In this document: positions 48,641 through 56,880 of the stretch, piece by piece
How positions within the stretch are numbered: the stretch's first letter is position 1
Layout of the letters: each line of letters opens with the position of its first letter
Assembly: GCF_000019785.1 (NCBI RefSeq)
Contig: NC_010524.1
Location: 2,232,001-2,296,000 of the forward strand
Direction of reading: 5' to 3'
DNA from: Leptothrix cholodnii SP-6
GTDB lineage: Bacteria; Pseudomonadota; Gammaproteobacteria; Burkholderiales; Burkholderiaceae_C
Length of the DNA stretch: 64,000 nt
The notes under the pieces: generated by a model
What the model was told of the DNA's origin: nothing
What the model saw: the letters and a program-made list of their open reading frames with translations, nothing else
The model's database searches: none
Translations under genes and position numbers: made by a program

Positions 48641-50863
48641 ATGAGTGACACCGCAGCGTCCGCCCGGATGGGCATTGCCGCACCGCCCGCCAGCACCGCG
48701 ACGCCGAACCCTGCGCCGTCCGATACCGACCGCCTGCGCGAAGACCTGCTCTACCCCGACCCGCTGCTCGACTGCCTGCTCGAGGTCTGCCGCCTGCACG
48801 GCGTGAGCGCGTCGCGCGCCTCGCTCAGCGCCGGCCTGCCGCTCGACGACGGTCGCCTGAGCCTGGCGCTGGTCGAGCGTGCGGCTGGCCGTGCGGGCAT
48901 GTACACGCGGTTGCAGCGGGTCAAGGCCAACCAGATCGACATGTCGACGCTGCCGACGATCCTGCTGCTGCGCGGCAACGACGCCTGCGTGCTGCTGGGC
49001 TGGACCAAGGACGGCGACGCGCGCGTGCTGCTGCCCGAAACCGGCCAGGGCGCGGTGGTGATGCCGCGGCGCGAACTGGTGCGCCGCTACACCGGCGTGG
49101 CGCTGTTCGTGCGGCCGCATTTCCGCTTCGACGAACGCACGCCGGGCGTGCGCGAGCAGCGCGTCGGCCACTGGTTCTGGAGCGTCGTCAACAGCCAGCG
49201 CGGCGTCTACCGCGACGTGCTGTGGGCCGCCTTCCTGATCAACCTGTTCGCGCTGGCGTTCCCGATCTTCACGATGAACGTCTACGACCGGGTGGTGCCC
49301 AACCATGCGGTCGAGACGCTCTGGGTGCTGTCGACCGGGCTGATCCTGGTGCTCGGCGCCGACCTCTACATGCGCCTGCTGCGCAGCCGTTTCGTCGACG
49401 AGGCCAGCGCCCGCATCGACCTGCAGCTGTCGGCCACGCTGATGGAGCGCGTGCTGGGCATGCGGCTCGAACACCGGCCGGCCTCGGTCGGCTCGTTCGC
49501 GGCCAACCTGCGCGGCTACGAGCAGGTGCGCGACTTCATCGCTGCCTCCACCGTCACCACGCTGATCGACCTGCCGTTCGCGCTGCTGTTCATGCTGACG
49601 ATGCTGTGGATCTCGCCCTGGCTGCTGCTGCCGGTGGTGATCGCCTTCGTGCTGATCCTGCTGACCGGCTGGGTGCTGCAGGGGCGCCTGCACACGCTGT
49701 CGCAGTCGACCTACCAGGCCAGCGCGCAGCGCAACGCCACGCTGGTCGAGGCCCTGACCGGCATCGAGACCATCAAGACCCAGGCCGCTGAAAGCGTCGT
49801 GCAATCGCGCTGGGAGCGCGGCAACCAGTTCCTGGCCAGCGCGCAGGTCCGCATGCGCGACATCGCCAATCGCGCCAGCTACGGCACCAGCTCGCTGGTG
49901 CAGATCGTGTCGCTCGCGGTGATCGTGATCGGCGTCTACCTGATCAGCGAGCGGTCGCTGACGATGGGCGCCTTGATCGCCTGCACCACGCTGGCCGCAC
50001 GGGCGCTGGCACCGGCGGGCCAGATCGTCGGTCTGCTGATGCAGTACCAGGGCGCACGCACCGCGCTGACCGCGCTCGACGCCGTGATGGCCAAGCCGGT
50101 CGAACGCGAGGGCGGGCAGAACTTCCTGCACCGCCGCGAGATGCTCGGCGAGATCGAGCTGCGCAACGTCAGCTTCGCCTATCCCGGCCGCGATGACGCG
50201 GTGCTCGAAGGTGTCAGCCTGCGCATCGCACCGGGCGAGCGGGTGGCCTTCATCGGCCGCGTCGGCTCGGGCAAGACCACCCTGCAGAAACTCATGCTCG
50301 GGCTCTACCAGCCGACCGAGGGCGCGGTGCTGATCGACGGCATCGATCTGCGCCAGCTCGACCCGGCCGACGTGCGCCGCAACATGGCCTACGTGTCGCA
50401 GGACGTGACGCTGTTCTACGGCACGCTGCGCGACAACATCACGCTCGGCCTGCCGTATGCCGACGACCAGGCGGTGCTCGCCGCTGCCGACACCGCCTGC
50501 CTGAGCGAGTTCGTCAACCGCCACCCGCGCGGCTTCGACCTGCAGGTGGGCGAGCGCGGCGACCTGCTGTCGGGCGGCCAGCGCCAGGCGGTCGGCATCG
50601 CGCGTGCGGTGCTGCACAACGCGCCGGTGCTGCTGCTCGACGAGCCCACCAGCGCGATGGACTTCTCGACCGAAGCGCAGATCACCCGCAAGGTGACCGA
50701 CTTCGCCGAGGGCAAGACCGTCGTCCTGGTCACGCATCGCACCTCGATGCTGGCCCTGGTCCAGCGGGTCGTCGTGATCGACGGCGGCAAGGTGGTGGCA
50801 GACGGTCCGCGTGACCGCATCCTGGAGGCCCTGCAATCGGGCCGGATCGCGAGGGCGGCATGA
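48641..50863 (+). CDS. Type I secretion ABC transporter, LapB-type
   Basis: The inner-membrane ATPase/permease of a type I secretion system for large adhesins. The 740-residue protein has an N-terminal C39-peptidase-like domain lacking the catalytic Cys (LLDCLLEVCRLHG; ~45-170), the membrane domain (~190-480), and an ATPase domain with Walker A IGRVGSGKTT, signature LLSGGQRQAVGIARA and Walker B VLLLDEPTSAMD. The start at 48641 (MSDTAASA) was chosen over an upstream GTG. It overlaps the adaptor gene by four bases, and the adhesin gene follows, so the cargo is clear from context. Confidence 0.92.
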   Translation: MSDTAASARMGIAAPPASTATPNPAPSDTDRLREDLLYPDPLLDCLLEVCRLHGVSASRASLSAGLPLDDGRLSLALVERAAGRAGMYTRLQRVKANQIDMSTLPTILLLRGNDACVLLGWTKDGDARVLLPETGQGAVVMPRRELVRRYTGVALFVRPHFRFDERTPGVREQRVGHWFWSVVNSQRGVYRDVLWAAFLINLFALAFPIFTMNVYDRVVPNHAVETLWVLSTGLILVLGADLYMRLLRSRFVDEASARIDLQLSATLMERVLGMRLEHRPASVGSFAANLRGYEQVRDFIAASTVTTLIDLPFALLFMLTMLWISPWLLLPVVIAFVLILLTGWVLQGRLHTLSQSTYQASAQRNATLVEALTGIETIKTQAAESVVQSRWERGNQFLASAQVRMRDIANRASYGTSSLVQIVSLAVIVIGVYLISERSLTMGALIACTTLAARALAPAGQIVGLLMQYQGARTALTALDAVMAKPVEREGGQNFLHRREMLGEIELRNVSFAYPGRDDAVLEGVSLRIAPGERVAFIGRVGSGKTTLQKLMLGLYQPTEGAVLIDGIDLRQLDPADVRRNMAYVSQDVTLFYGTLRDNITLGLPYADDQAVLAAADTACLSEFVNRHPRGFDLQVGERGDLLSGGQRQAVGIARAVLHNAPVLLLDEPTSAMDFSTEAQITRKVTDFAEGKTVVLVTHRTSMLALVQRVVVIDGGKVVADGPRDRILEALQSGRIARAA

Positions 50864-52266
50864 ACGAGAAACTGCAGCGCGGGCTCGAAGGCGCCCGCAC
50901 CGTGCTGGCCTGCGCCGCGCGCAAGCTGGTCGGAACCACCGTGGCCAGCGCCGACAAGGCACAGACCACGCCCGGCTTCGAGTTCGAGGCCGCCGAGCTG
51001 ATGTCGCGCGAGCAGACCGCCCGCGCCCAGCTGATCGTGCGTGCCGCCGTGCTGGTCACGCTGGTGCTGCTGGCCTGGGCCGCGATCGCCGAGATCGACG
51101 AGATCACCCGCGGCGACGGCAAGGTGATCCCGTCGCGCCAGCTGCAGGTGGTGCAGTCGTACGACGGCGGGGTGGTCACCGAGATCCTGGTGCGCGAGGG
51201 CGATCAGGTCGAAGAGGGCCAGCTGCTGCTGCGGGTCGACGAGACCCGCGCCACTTCGGGCGTGCGCGAAAGCGCCGCCCAGGCCTTTGCGCTGCGCGTG
51301 CGACTGGCGCGCCTGAAAGCCCTGGCCGAAGGCGGCGCCTTCCTGCCGCCGGCGCCGCGGGCCGGCGACGCGGAGGAGCTGCGCATCGTCGACGAAGAGC
51401 GCAACCTCTACCAGTCGCGCGCGTCCGAGCTGCAGGCGATGCTGTCGATCAACCGCCAGCAGCTCACGCAGCGCCAGCAGGAATTGAGCGAAGCCCAGGC
51501 GCGGCGGTCCTCGGCGCAGCGCACGCTCGAGCTGTCGCGCCAGGAACTGAACAAGACCCGCCCGCTGCTGGCCTCGGGTGCGATCTCCGAGGTCGAGGTG
51601 CTGAGGCTCGATCGCGACGTCAGCCGCAGCCGCGGCGAGGTCGAGCAGCTGACCGCGCAGATCGCCCGCGTCCAGGCGTCGATCGGCGAGGCGCAGCGCA
51701 AGACGCAGGAAACCGAGTTGTCTTTTCGCAACGAGGCCCGGCGTGACCTGTCGGACGTGCTCGGTCGTCTGAATGCCCTCAATCAGGGGGCCGTGGCCCT
51801 GGCCGACCGGGTCAGCAAGGCGCAGGTCAAGTCGCCCGTGCGCGGGCGGGTGCAGCGGCTGCTCGCCAACACGGTGGGCGGCGTGGTGCAGCCGGGCAAG
51901 GACATCGTCGAGATCGTGCCGCTCGACGACGCCCTGGTGCTCGAAGCCAAGGTGCAGCCGAAGGACATCGCCTTCATCCACCCCGGCCAGGCCGCCACCG
52001 TCAAGTTCAGCGCCTACGATTTCTCGATCTACGGCGGCCTCGACGCGCTGGTCGAGAACATCAGCCCCGACACCCAGGTCGACGAACGCGGCAACGCCTT
52101 CTACCTGGTGAGGGTGCGCACCACGCAGCCGAACTTCGGCGACCAGCAGCCCATCATTCCGGGCATGACGGCTTCGGTGGACATCCTGACGGGCAAGAAG
52201 TCGGTGCTGTCCTACCTGCTCAAGCCGATCCTGAAAGCCGGGGCCTACGCCTTGCGGGAGCGCTGA
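50860..52266 (+). CDS. Type I secretion membrane-fusion adaptor, LapC/HlyD-type
   Basis: A 468-residue periplasmic adaptor bridging the ABC transporter and the TolC-type channel. It has one membrane helix (LIVRAAVLVTLVLLAWAAIAE, ~51-71), the lipoyl-like half-motif VVQSYDGGVVTEILVREGDQV, a long coiled-coil hairpin (~150-310), the second lipoyl half (SPVRGRVQRLLANTVGGVV) and a beta-barrel domain. The start overlaps the transporter stop (ATGA), showing tight coupling. A hairpin with a 7-bp stem at 52270-52290 follows the stop. Confidence 0.92.
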   Translation: MNEKLQRGLEGARTVLACAARKLVGTTVASADKAQTTPGFEFEAAELMSREQTARAQLIVRAAVLVTLVLLAWAAIAEIDEITRGDGKVIPSRQLQVVQSYDGGVVTEILVREGDQVEEGQLLLRVDETRATSGVRESAAQAFALRVRLARLKALAEGGAFLPPAPRAGDAEELRIVDEERNLYQSRASELQAMLSINRQQLTQRQQELSEAQARRSSAQRTLELSRQELNKTRPLLASGAISEVEVLRLDRDVSRSRGEVEQLTAQIARVQASIGEAQRKTQETELSFRNEARRDLSDVLGRLNALNQGAVALADRVSKAQVKSPVRGRVQRLLANTVGGVVQPGKDIVEIVPLDDALVLEAKVQPKDIAFIHPGQAATVKFSAYDFSIYGGLDALVENISPDTQVDERGNAFYLVRVRTTQPNFGDQQPIIPGMTASVDILTGKKSVLSYLLKPILKAGAYALRER

Positions 52267-52583
52267 GCCCGATCGCTGCAAACGCGATCGGCGCCGCAGC
52301 GCCGCCCGGTTCCGGGTACCGGAGCGGCCCGACATGACGGCGATGTGACCGAGTCCGAAACACGCAAAAATCGTCCCTCGGGCGCTGTTTTTTGCTGTTT
52401 CAAGATGTATTTCGCGTATCCGGAGCTTCCGCTTGCATCGCCACGACGGCACAGAAACCGTTATGCTTCACGACGATACGAGCGCGAATTGAGAAACTAC
52501 TTGAAGTTTCATCGCCAGCGGCAGTGACCCCCGCCCCTCAGGCGCCTCGGTGGCTCCAGCCGCGACACATGAAGGGTTGACCC
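52267..52583. other. 317-base intergenic region before the adhesin gene
   Basis: No gene is supported. It opens with a hairpin (CGATCGC / GCGATCG, 52270-52290) and then becomes noticeably A+T-richer than its surroundings (52360-52510). It holds an inverted repeat GAAACT-N6-AGTTTC at 52493-52510. It very probably contains the adhesin promoter, but no -10/-35 or sigma-54 pair is convincing. Confidence 0.5.
52493..52510. promoter_or_regulatory. Inverted repeat upstream of the adhesin gene
   Basis: GAAACT and AGTTTC flank six bases as a perfect dyad, 74 bases before the adhesin ATG, in the A+T-richer promoter region. Candidate operator; the regulator is unknown. Confidence 0.3.
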
Positions 52584-55500
52584 ATGGCTGCGAAATCATC
52601 TTCTTCCGAACTGGCTGCCAGTCTGGCGGCCAAGGCCGCCCAGATCCCCAGCCTGCGCGCGGTCCGGCTGGAAGCCGATTACGTTCCCGCCCGCCTGCCG
52701 TCCGGCAAGGTGACCGGCATCTGGGGCGAAGCGTTCATCCGCACACCCGATGGCGATCTGCGCCCGCTGGTGGTCGGCGACGAAATCCGCAAGGGTGACG
52801 TCATCATGACGACCCAGAACGGCATTGTCGAGATCGACGATGCCGGCACCCGCCTGGCCCGCTTCCCCGGCACCGATGCGCTGGAGCAGATCCTCACCGA
52901 TCTGCCGCCGACCGGCGCCGGCCTGAGCGGCGGCGACCCGGGTTCCCTGCTGCCGGGTGTGCGGGTCGATCGCATCAACGAGTCGGTCGACGGCCAGGCA
53001 TTCGCCTTCGACGCCGCCGAGCGTGGCGAGGGCCAGGCCTTCATCGCCGCGACCGACGAAGTCCTGATCCCCACCGTGGTGTCCGTGACCCCCGTCGCGC
53101 CCGACTCCACCGGTGACGGCGTGCCCGACGTTATCGAAGGTACCGGCGCCGGCAACGGCAATGCGGTGAGCTACACCGTGACGCTGTCGAGCGGCGCCAG
53201 CGAGCCGTTCACGTTCAGCTTCGGCGTGACGGGCACCGGCACCAACCAGGCCGATCCGGTCAGCGACCTGGCGCCGGCCCTCACCTTCACCAACGGCGTG
53301 GTTCTCAACGCCGACGGCAGCACCATCACCGTGCCGGCCAACGTGCAGAGCTTCTCGGTCACGATCGTCACCAACCCGGACACGATCGACGAAGAGAACG
53401 AGACGTTCAACGTCAGCATCGGTGGTGTCTCGGGCACGGTCAGCATCATCGATGACGACGCCATCGTGGTGATCGACATCGACGGACCGGGCGCGGGCAA
53501 CGCGCGCCAGTTGAACTACACCGAAAACGACGCCGCGTCGCCGATCGCCCCGGCGATGACCCTGGCCGATCCCGACAGCAACATCGTCAGCCGCGCCACC
53601 GTCAGCATCACCGGCGCCTTCACGGTCGGCGAGGACGTGCTGGCGTTCACCGCGGTCAACGGCATCGCCAGCAACTACGTCGCCGAGACCGGTGTCCTCA
53701 CCTTCACCGGCACGGCCACGCTGGCGCAGTACCAGACGCTGCTGCAGTCTGTGACCTACTTCAATCCGAGCGAGAACCCGACCGCCACGCCGCGCACCGT
53801 CAGCTTTGTCGTCTACGACGAGATCGACCGGCCCAGCGTGCCGGCCCTGGCCACGGTCAACGTGATCCCGGTCAACGACGCACCGACCAATCTGCCGGTC
53901 GTGCTGGCCGCGATCGCCGAAGACAGCGGTGTGCGCGTGATCACGCAGGCCGAGCTGCTGGCCAACGCCGCCGACGTCGACAACACGACCCTGAGCGTCG
54001 TCGGCCTCACGGCCAGTTCCGGCACGCTGGTGGACAACGGCAACGGCACCTGGAACTACACGCCGGCACTGAACGACGACACGGCGGTCAGCTTCACGTA
54101 TTCGGTCAGCGACGGCAGCCTGAGCGTCGCCGGTTCGGCCGCGATGGACATCACGCCCGTCAACGACGCGCCGGTCAACACCCCCGCGGTGCTGGCGCCG
54201 ATCGCGGAAGACAGTGTCCCGCGTGTCATCACGCAAGCCGAGTTGCTGACCAACGCGTCCGACGTCGACAGCCCCGCGCTGACCGCCGAGAACCTCGTCA
54301 TCACCGCGGGCGGCGGCACGCTGGTCGACAACAACGACGGCACCTGGACCTACACCCCGGCGCCCGACGACGACACCACCGTCAGCTTCGACTACACCGT
54401 CACCGACGGCAGCCTGTCGGTTCCCGGTTCGGTGACGCTCGACATCACGCCGGTCAACGACGCGCCGGTCACGACGCCGGTCGTGCTCACCGCCATCGCC
54501 GAGGACAGCGTCCCCCGCGTCATCACGCAGGCCGAACTGCTGGCCAATGCCAGCGACATCGACAGCAACACCCTCACCGCGACGGGCCTGACCATTGCCG
54601 CCGGTGCCGGTTCTCTGGTCGACAACGGCAACGGCACCTGGACCTACACGCCGGCGTTGAACGACGACAGCAGCGTCAGCTTCAACTACACGGTCAGCGA
54701 CGGTGCCTTGTCCGTGCCGGGCACGGCCACGCTCGACATCACGCCCGTCAACGACGCGCCGGTCAACACGCCCGTCACGCTGGCGGCGATCGCCGAAGAC
54801 AGCGGCGCACGCATCATCACGCAGGCCGAGCTGCTGGCCAACGCGACCGACGTCGACGGCCCCGCACTGACCGCCGCCGGCCTCACCATCACCGCCGGCA
54901 ACGGCATCCTGGTCAACAACAACGACGGCACCTGGACCTACACGCCGGCGCCCAACGACGACGGAGCTGTCAGCTTCAGCTACACGGTCAGCGACGGCAG
55001 CCTGTCGGTTCCCGGCTCCGCCGCGATGGAGATCACGCCCGTCAACGACGCGCCGGTCACCACGCCGGTCGTTCTGGCCGCCATCGGCGAAGACAGCGGC
55101 GCGCGCATCATCACGCAGGCCGAACTGCTGGCCAATGCGACCGACGTCGACAGCACCACCCTCACCGCGACAGGCCTGACCGTTGCCGCCGGCGCCGGTT
55201 CTCTGGTCGACAACGGCAACGGCACTTGGACCTACACGCCGGCATTGAACGACGACAGCGCCGTCAGCTTCAACTATTCGGTCAGCGACGGCGCCTTGTC
55301 CGTGCCGGCCACGGCCACGCTCGACATCACGCCCGTCAACGACGCCCCGACCAACACACCGGTCACGCTGGCCTCGATTGCCGAAGACAGCGGGCCCCGC
55401 ACCATCACCCAGGTCGAACTGCTGGCCAACGCTGCAGACATCGACGGCCCCGCGTTGACCGCGTCCGGTCTTGCGATCGCCACCGGCAACGGCACGCTGG

Positions 55501-56870
55501 TGAACAACAACGACGGCACCTGGACCTACACGCCGGCACCCAACGACGACACCGCCGTCAGCTTCAACTACACCGTCAGCGATGGCAGCCTGTCCGTCGG
55601 GGGCTCGGCGTCGATGGACATCACGCCGGTCGACGATGCGCCGGTCAACACCCTGCCGGATCCGACCACCAATCTCGACGGCGTGACGACCAACGAAGAC
55701 ACGCCGCTGTTCTTCTCGGTCGCCAACGGCAACGCCATCACCGTGTTCGACGCCGACATCGTCAACGACGCCGGCACCCTGACCACGACGATCAGCGTGG
55801 CACAGGGCACGTTCACGCTCGGCAGCACCAACGGTGTCACCGTGTCGGGCAACGGCAGCAGCAGCGTCACGGTCAGCGGCACGCCGACGGCGATCAATGC
55901 CGCTCTCAACGGTGCCAGCTACCGCAACGTGGCGGACTTCTTCACGCACAACAGCAATGGCGGGTTCATCGACAGCGCCGGCATCGGCCTGACGGTCACC
56001 ACCACCGACAGCACCAATCTGCCGGACACCGACAGCACGAGCCTGGTCGTCAGAGCCGTCACGGACGTGCAGATCGTCACGCGGGTCACGAACGAAGGTC
56101 AGGCCACCACGCCGTTCACGTTGGCATCCCTGGTCAATGTCAACGATCCGGGCAGCGGTTTTGAGGGCGCCGGCCCGGCGATCACGGCCATCAACGGCAC
56201 GGCGGTCGCCGCAGGCGGCAGCGTGACGGTCCTCAACGGCGTCGTCACCTTGACCGGCGACCAGTCACTGGTGTTCACGCCGAACGCGGGCTTCACCGCG
56301 ACGGCCGAAGATCCGGCGTCGTTCACCTACACGGTGGCATCGGGCGGGCGCACCGAGACTGCAGCATTTTTCGTGCAGGTCGACCCGATCGCCCTGCCCG
56401 TCCAGGCCTCGCCCGGCGTGGCGGCAAGCAGCGCCGAATCGATCCAGTCGATCAATGCGGCCAGCACGTCGCCAACCCAGTCGAGCGTCGACGTGTTCAA
56501 CGGCAGTGTCGGCAGTGACGTGTTCGCCTGGCACCTCGGCGACGCCGGCACGGCGGGTTCCCCGCGCGCCTACACCGTCAACGACTTCGACGCCGCGCCC
56601 GCCAGCGCGGGCGGCGACGTGCTGGATCTGCGCGATCTGCTGGTCGGCGAGAACGCCGACAACCTGGGCGCCTTCCTCGATTTCTCGAAGTCGGGTGTCG
56701 ACACCGTCATCAGCATCAGTTCGACCGGCAGCGGTGCCGCCGATCAGACCATCACCCTCACCAACCTCGATCTGGCCGCGACCATCGGCCTTGCACCCGA
56801 TGCGAGCGAAGCGCAGATGATCACGGCGCTGATCAACCAAGGCAAGCTGCTGGTCGACACGGCCGCCTGA
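52584..56870 (+). CDS. LapA-like retention-module adhesin with tandem cadherin-like repeats
   Basis: A 1428-residue type I secretion substrate. Residues ~38-100 form a retention module (GKVTGIWGEAFIRTPDGDL, VVGDEIRKGDVI) that would hold the protein in the outer-membrane channel. A linker with the LapG-like site PTGAGLSGG (109-117) follows; the usual dialanine is GA here. Next come a Calx-beta-like domain (~195-290), a cadherin-like domain, six ~98-residue VNDAP repeats (~430-1015), two further Ig-like domains, and a C-terminal type I secretion target domain (DVFNGSVGSDVFAWHLGD to NDFDAAPASAGGDVLDLRD). Canonical RTX nonapeptide arrays are missing. It is flanked by its transporter, LapD and LapG. 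Confidence 0.9.
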   Translation: MAAKSSSSELAASLAAKAAQIPSLRAVRLEADYVPARLPSGKVTGIWGEAFIRTPDGDLRPLVVGDEIRKGDVIMTTQNGIVEIDDAGTRLARFPGTDALEQILTDLPPTGAGLSGGDPGSLLPGVRVDRINESVDGQAFAFDAAERGEGQAFIAATDEVLIPTVVSVTPVAPDSTGDGVPDVIEGTGAGNGNAVSYTVTLSSGASEPFTFSFGVTGTGTNQADPVSDLAPALTFTNGVVLNADGSTITVPANVQSFSVTIVTNPDTIDEENETFNVSIGGVSGTVSIIDDDAIVVIDIDGPGAGNARQLNYTENDAASPIAPAMTLADPDSNIVSRATVSITGAFTVGEDVLAFTAVNGIASNYVAETGVLTFTGTATLAQYQTLLQSVTYFNPSENPTATPRTVSFVVYDEIDRPSVPALATVNVIPVNDAPTNLPVVLAAIAEDSGVRVITQAELLANAADVDNTTLSVVGLTASSGTLVDNGNGTWNYTPALNDDTAVSFTYSVSDGSLSVAGSAAMDITPVNDAPVNTPAVLAPIAEDSVPRVITQAELLTNASDVDSPALTAENLVITAGGGTLVDNNDGTWTYTPAPDDDTTVSFDYTVTDGSLSVPGSVTLDITPVNDAPVTTPVVLTAIAEDSVPRVITQAELLANASDIDSNTLTATGLTIAAGAGSLVDNGNGTWTYTPALNDDSSVSFNYTVSDGALSVPGTATLDITPVNDAPVNTPVTLAAIAEDSGARIITQAELLANATDVDGPALTAAGLTITAGNGILVNNNDGTWTYTPAPNDDGAVSFSYTVSDGSLSVPGSAAMEITPVNDAPVTTPVVLAAIGEDSGARIITQAELLANATDVDSTTLTATGLTVAAGAGSLVDNGNGTWTYTPALNDDSAVSFNYSVSDGALSVPATATLDITPVNDAPTNTPVTLASIAEDSGPRTITQVELLANAADIDGPALTASGLAIATGNGTLVNNNDGTWTYTPAPNDDTAVSFNYTVSDGSLSVGGSASMDITPVDDAPVNTLPDPTTNLDGVTTNEDTPLFFSVANGNAITVFDADIVNDAGTLTTTISVAQGTFTLGSTNGVTVSGNGSSSVTVSGTPTAINAALNGASYRNVADFFTHNSNGGFIDSAGIGLTVTTTDSTNLPDTDSTSLVVRAVTDVQIVTRVTNEGQATTPFTLASLVNVNDPGSGFEGAGPAITAINGTAVAAGGSVTVLNGVVTLTGDQSLVFTPNAGFTATAEDPASFTYTVASGGRTETAAFFVQVDPIALPVQASPGVAASSAESIQSINAASTSPTQSSVDVFNGSVGSDVFAWHLGDAGTAGSPRAYTVNDFDAAPASAGGDVLDLRDLLVGENADNLGAFLDFSKSGVDTVISISSTGSGAADQTITLTNLDLAATIGLAPDASEAQMITALINQGKLLVDTAA
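53871..55628 (+). repeat. Six tandem coding repeats of 294 bases (first 288) in the adhesin
   Basis: Units begin with the VNDAP codons at 53871, 54159, 54453, 54747, 55041 and 55335; the next VDDAP at 55629 ends the array. Each encodes one ~98-residue cadherin-like/tandem-95 domain (AEDS, ITQAELLANA, DGTWTYTP, VSFNYTVSDG, DITP). Units 3 and 5 resemble each other closely (TATGL, GAGSLVDNGNG, TPALNDD), as do units 4 and 6 (GPALTA, LVNNNDG, TPAPNDD), so the array shows a 588-base two-domain period. Confidence 0.92.
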
Positions 56871-56880
56871 TCGGGCCCCG

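Noticed and set aside
52425..52445. GG...TTGC pattern resembling a sigma-54 promoter upstream of the adhesin
   Set aside because: Spacing between GG and GC is 11 instead of 10 bases and the flanking consensus is poor.
53871..55628. Regular repeats as a possible CRISPR or satellite array
   Set aside because: The repeats are 294-base in-frame protein domains without unique spacers; no cas genes are present.
52596..55949. A 1117-codon minus-strand frame opposite the adhesin
   Set aside because: It is low-complexity Arg/Val/Gly/Asp sequence produced by reading the repeat region backwards; the plus strand has clear domain structure and secretion signals.
56490..56540. RTX calcium-binding nonapeptides at the adhesin C-terminus
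   Set aside because: Only one degenerate unit (NGSVGSDVF) is visible; there is no array of GGxGxDxxx repeats.
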